From NCBI RefSeq assembly GCF_004359215.1, contig NC_090612.1:453492-482946 (forward strand): DNA of 29,455 nt. The letters run 5' to 3'. Position 1 is the stretch's first letter. Each line of letters starts with the position of its first letter. A program made the translations under genes and the position numbers. Source of the DNA: Bremia lactucae (lineage: Eukaryota > Oomycota > Peronosporomycetes > Peronosporales > Peronosporaceae). The notes under the pieces were generated by a model. That model made no database searches. It saw only the letters and a list, made by a program, of their open reading frames with translations, and had not been told where the DNA came from. This document shows, piece by piece, positions 28,323-29,455 of this stretch.

Positions 28323-28326
28323 AACC
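28315..28326 (-). other. Copia primer-binding site
   Basis: Plus-strand GGGCTCATAACC, identical to the anticodon arm of yeast-type initiator tRNA-Met, directly next to the 5' LTR end at 28327. It implies priming from an internal tRNA fragment, as known for Drosophila copia. The identical site occurs at 4535-4546. Confidence 0.8.
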
Positions 28327-28526
28327 TGTTGGAATATGACAACACACTGCGTAAGAATGTCTTCGTGTAGGGAAAATGGAAAAGTAAATTCGTTTTTATA
28401 AAACCCTCATACATGTAACGTACTAAAATGTAACAGCTTCACTTGCTCTTCTTCTTGTGTCATTCACGACAGTAACCGCCACATCAGCACGACAACGAAC
28501 CGTCGCCTGATGTTCCACCTTCAACA
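28327..28526 (-). repeat. Copia 5' LTR (200 bp)
   Basis: Plus-strand sequence from TGTTGGAATATG to CCTTCAACA; 2 differences from the 3' LTR. In the family it holds promoter and polyadenylation signals. The TG...CA ends are within short inverted repeats TGTTG/CAACA. Confidence 0.95.
28393..28400 (-). promoter_or_regulatory. TATA-like box in the Copia 5' LTR
   Basis: The minus strand reads TATAAAAA about 126 bp into the LTR. In the 3' LTR the same site is TATAAGAA. Motif only; no start site is visible. Confidence 0.4.
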
Positions 28527-28531
28527 GTCAT
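28527..28531. repeat. Target site duplication GTCAT, right copy
   Basis: Immediately after the LTR end CAACA; pairs with 23974-23978. It proves the outer boundaries of the Copia insertion. Confidence 0.95.
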
Positions 28532-29455
28532 GAGCGCCAACTCACGGTCTGTCACAAATGTGAGCTGCTACAGTTGATGATTGATCCCGCAATCATTAAG
28601 AGATTCCACAAGCTTGTTCATCGCCCAGCGATAATCGGCTGTTGTTTTGTTCTGCATGAAACAAAACGTGAATGTCGCGTTGGTTGCCGTAATACCAGCT
28701 ACGTGCAGCAAGGTGAGACCATAGCGGTTCGTCTTGTATGTTGCAACAAGCAGCCAGATGCTCCCCTTGCTGTATTTGTTGCAAATTGTTTTTGCTGACG
28801 GTGAAACAATGAAAAAAATGTGAAAGTTGCCCAGCTGTCAGCTATCAAGATTAAGGTAGTAATCGTATCATGAATATACGAAGTGTTAACCTAACCTGCT
28901 GGCTATTCGGAGCTTGTTGGTATGATACATGGCATTTGGCGTGCTTTCAAGAATGCCAAGGAGCGTATGCATAGGGTAGCGACCAGCCAACATGGTAAAT
29001 CTGTGCACTCTGCGCAGATTGTAAATACCTTGCGCTGTTGAATTAATGCCATTTCCCTCTCCTTGCTGGGGTAAGGCTGTAAACGATGCGGCTTAGTGCA
29101 ACTCCTGATCTACCTAGAGTAACCAAAGTTTGCCGATCTTCCAGGATCAATTGTCTCCATTTTGAATGAGTGGAAGGGGGCTCAAAGCCTTCATTGTTCC
29201 GCACAGTCAACCTTGACCTGCCACATGGCAGCTTCTGGTCCCGTTGTTGTTCTTACCTTCTGAATTGACATTTGAAAGGGACAAATAATCTACGGCTCGA
29301 AGATGTACGCACTTTTGGGAGGCTGGAGTTCCTAATGACCATTCCACCTAGCGCGCATTGCAACTTTTGACCCTTGACGTCCCCGTCCTTTCTGTTTCTA
29401 ACTCTTTCAATTCGATGGTTGCGTACAACGTATCCATTTTTGCGGGCATGAATAT
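28527..29455 (-). pseudogene. Mutator-like (MULE) transposase, N-terminal part
   Basis: Minus strand from the right edge leftward: a decayed N-terminal DNA-binding region (29400-29150), then STHSKWRQLILEDRQTLVTL and LGRSGVALSRIVYSLTPARR (29190-29060), MLAGRYPMHTLLGILESTPN (about 28940-29000), then the DDE domain: LTLLHVAGITATNATFTFCF (about 28660-28720) and FVTDRELALM (28530-28560), which holds a catalytic aspartate. The Copia insertion follows right after ALM; the rest of the gene is at 22900-23978. Stops lie near 28575 and 28850, with frame changes throughout. The start is outside or at the window edge. Confidence 0.75.

Larger units (their letters stand above)
23979..28526 (-). mobile_element. 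Young, nearly intact Ty1/Copia retrotransposon
   Basis: 4548 bp, minus strand, flanked by GTCAT on both sides. Two 200-bp LTRs (TGTTG...CAACA) differ at 2 positions by eye (99%). A primer-binding site abuts the 5' LTR and a purine tract the 3' LTR. Gag, protease, integrase, RT and RNase H follow in Copia order. Only one in-frame stop (27612-27614) and one frameshift (near 26810) break what would be a single reading frame, as well as one lost zinc ligand in integrase. It sits inside the MULE transposase pseudogene, also minus strand. Confidence 0.95.

Noticed and set aside
28574..28798. A plus-strand 74-codon frame next to the Copia.
   Set aside because: The minus strand here encodes recognisable MULE DDE sequence; the plus frame is its antisense.

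Overview
The window looks like gene-poor, transposon-packed DNA from a filamentous eukaryote, most likely an oomycete (Phytophthora or downy-mildew type). I base this on the recognisable Ty3/Gypsy, Ty1/Copia, LINE and Mutator-like (MULE) protein motifs and on resemblance to oomycete repeat families; no database was searched. I recognise no intact host gene, tRNA, rRNA or CRISPR. Nearly everything is layered mobile-element debris, with one young element at the right.

Left part (1-3380, minus strand): Ty3/Gypsy remnants, in minus-strand order integrase, polypurine tract, LTR piece, gag, linker and RT/RNase H, running off the left edge. 3383-7606: a degenerate Ty1/Copia element in circularly permuted order (RT C-terminus and RNase H, LTR, primer-binding site, gag, protease, integrase, RT N-terminus), broken at the YVDD codons, with a 771-bp middle segment inverted in place. 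7607-8264: mostly unassigned.

Middle (8265-14030): a minus-strand Gypsy element can be read from an LTR at 13492 leftward through gag, protease, an inverted RT/RNase H block (10540-11205) and integrase, to a possible second LTR at 8462-8265. A plus-strand zinc-knuckle/coiled-coil ORF lies between integrase and that LTR. An inverted copy of the integrase N-terminal half sits at 13493-14030. 14160-14947 holds a chromodomain-like remnant; 15240-20030 is a badly decayed minus-strand LINE with an LTR fragment (17980-18150) inside it. 20440-21772 is a second copy of the zinc-knuckle/coiled-coil ORF, again followed by a minus-strand integrase scrap (22196-22340).

Right part (22900-29455): a minus-strand MULE transposase pseudogene is split in its DDE domain by a nearly intact Copia element (23979-28526) with 200-bp LTRs differing at 2 positions, a GTCAT target duplication, a primer-binding site matching the anticodon arm of initiator tRNA-Met, a polypurine tract, and a gag-protease-integrase-RT-RNase H coding region interrupted by one stop codon and one frameshift.

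The most unusual signals are structural: the circularly permuted Copia, three in-place inversions inside separate LTR elements, and an antisense ORF seen next to Gypsy integrase twice.
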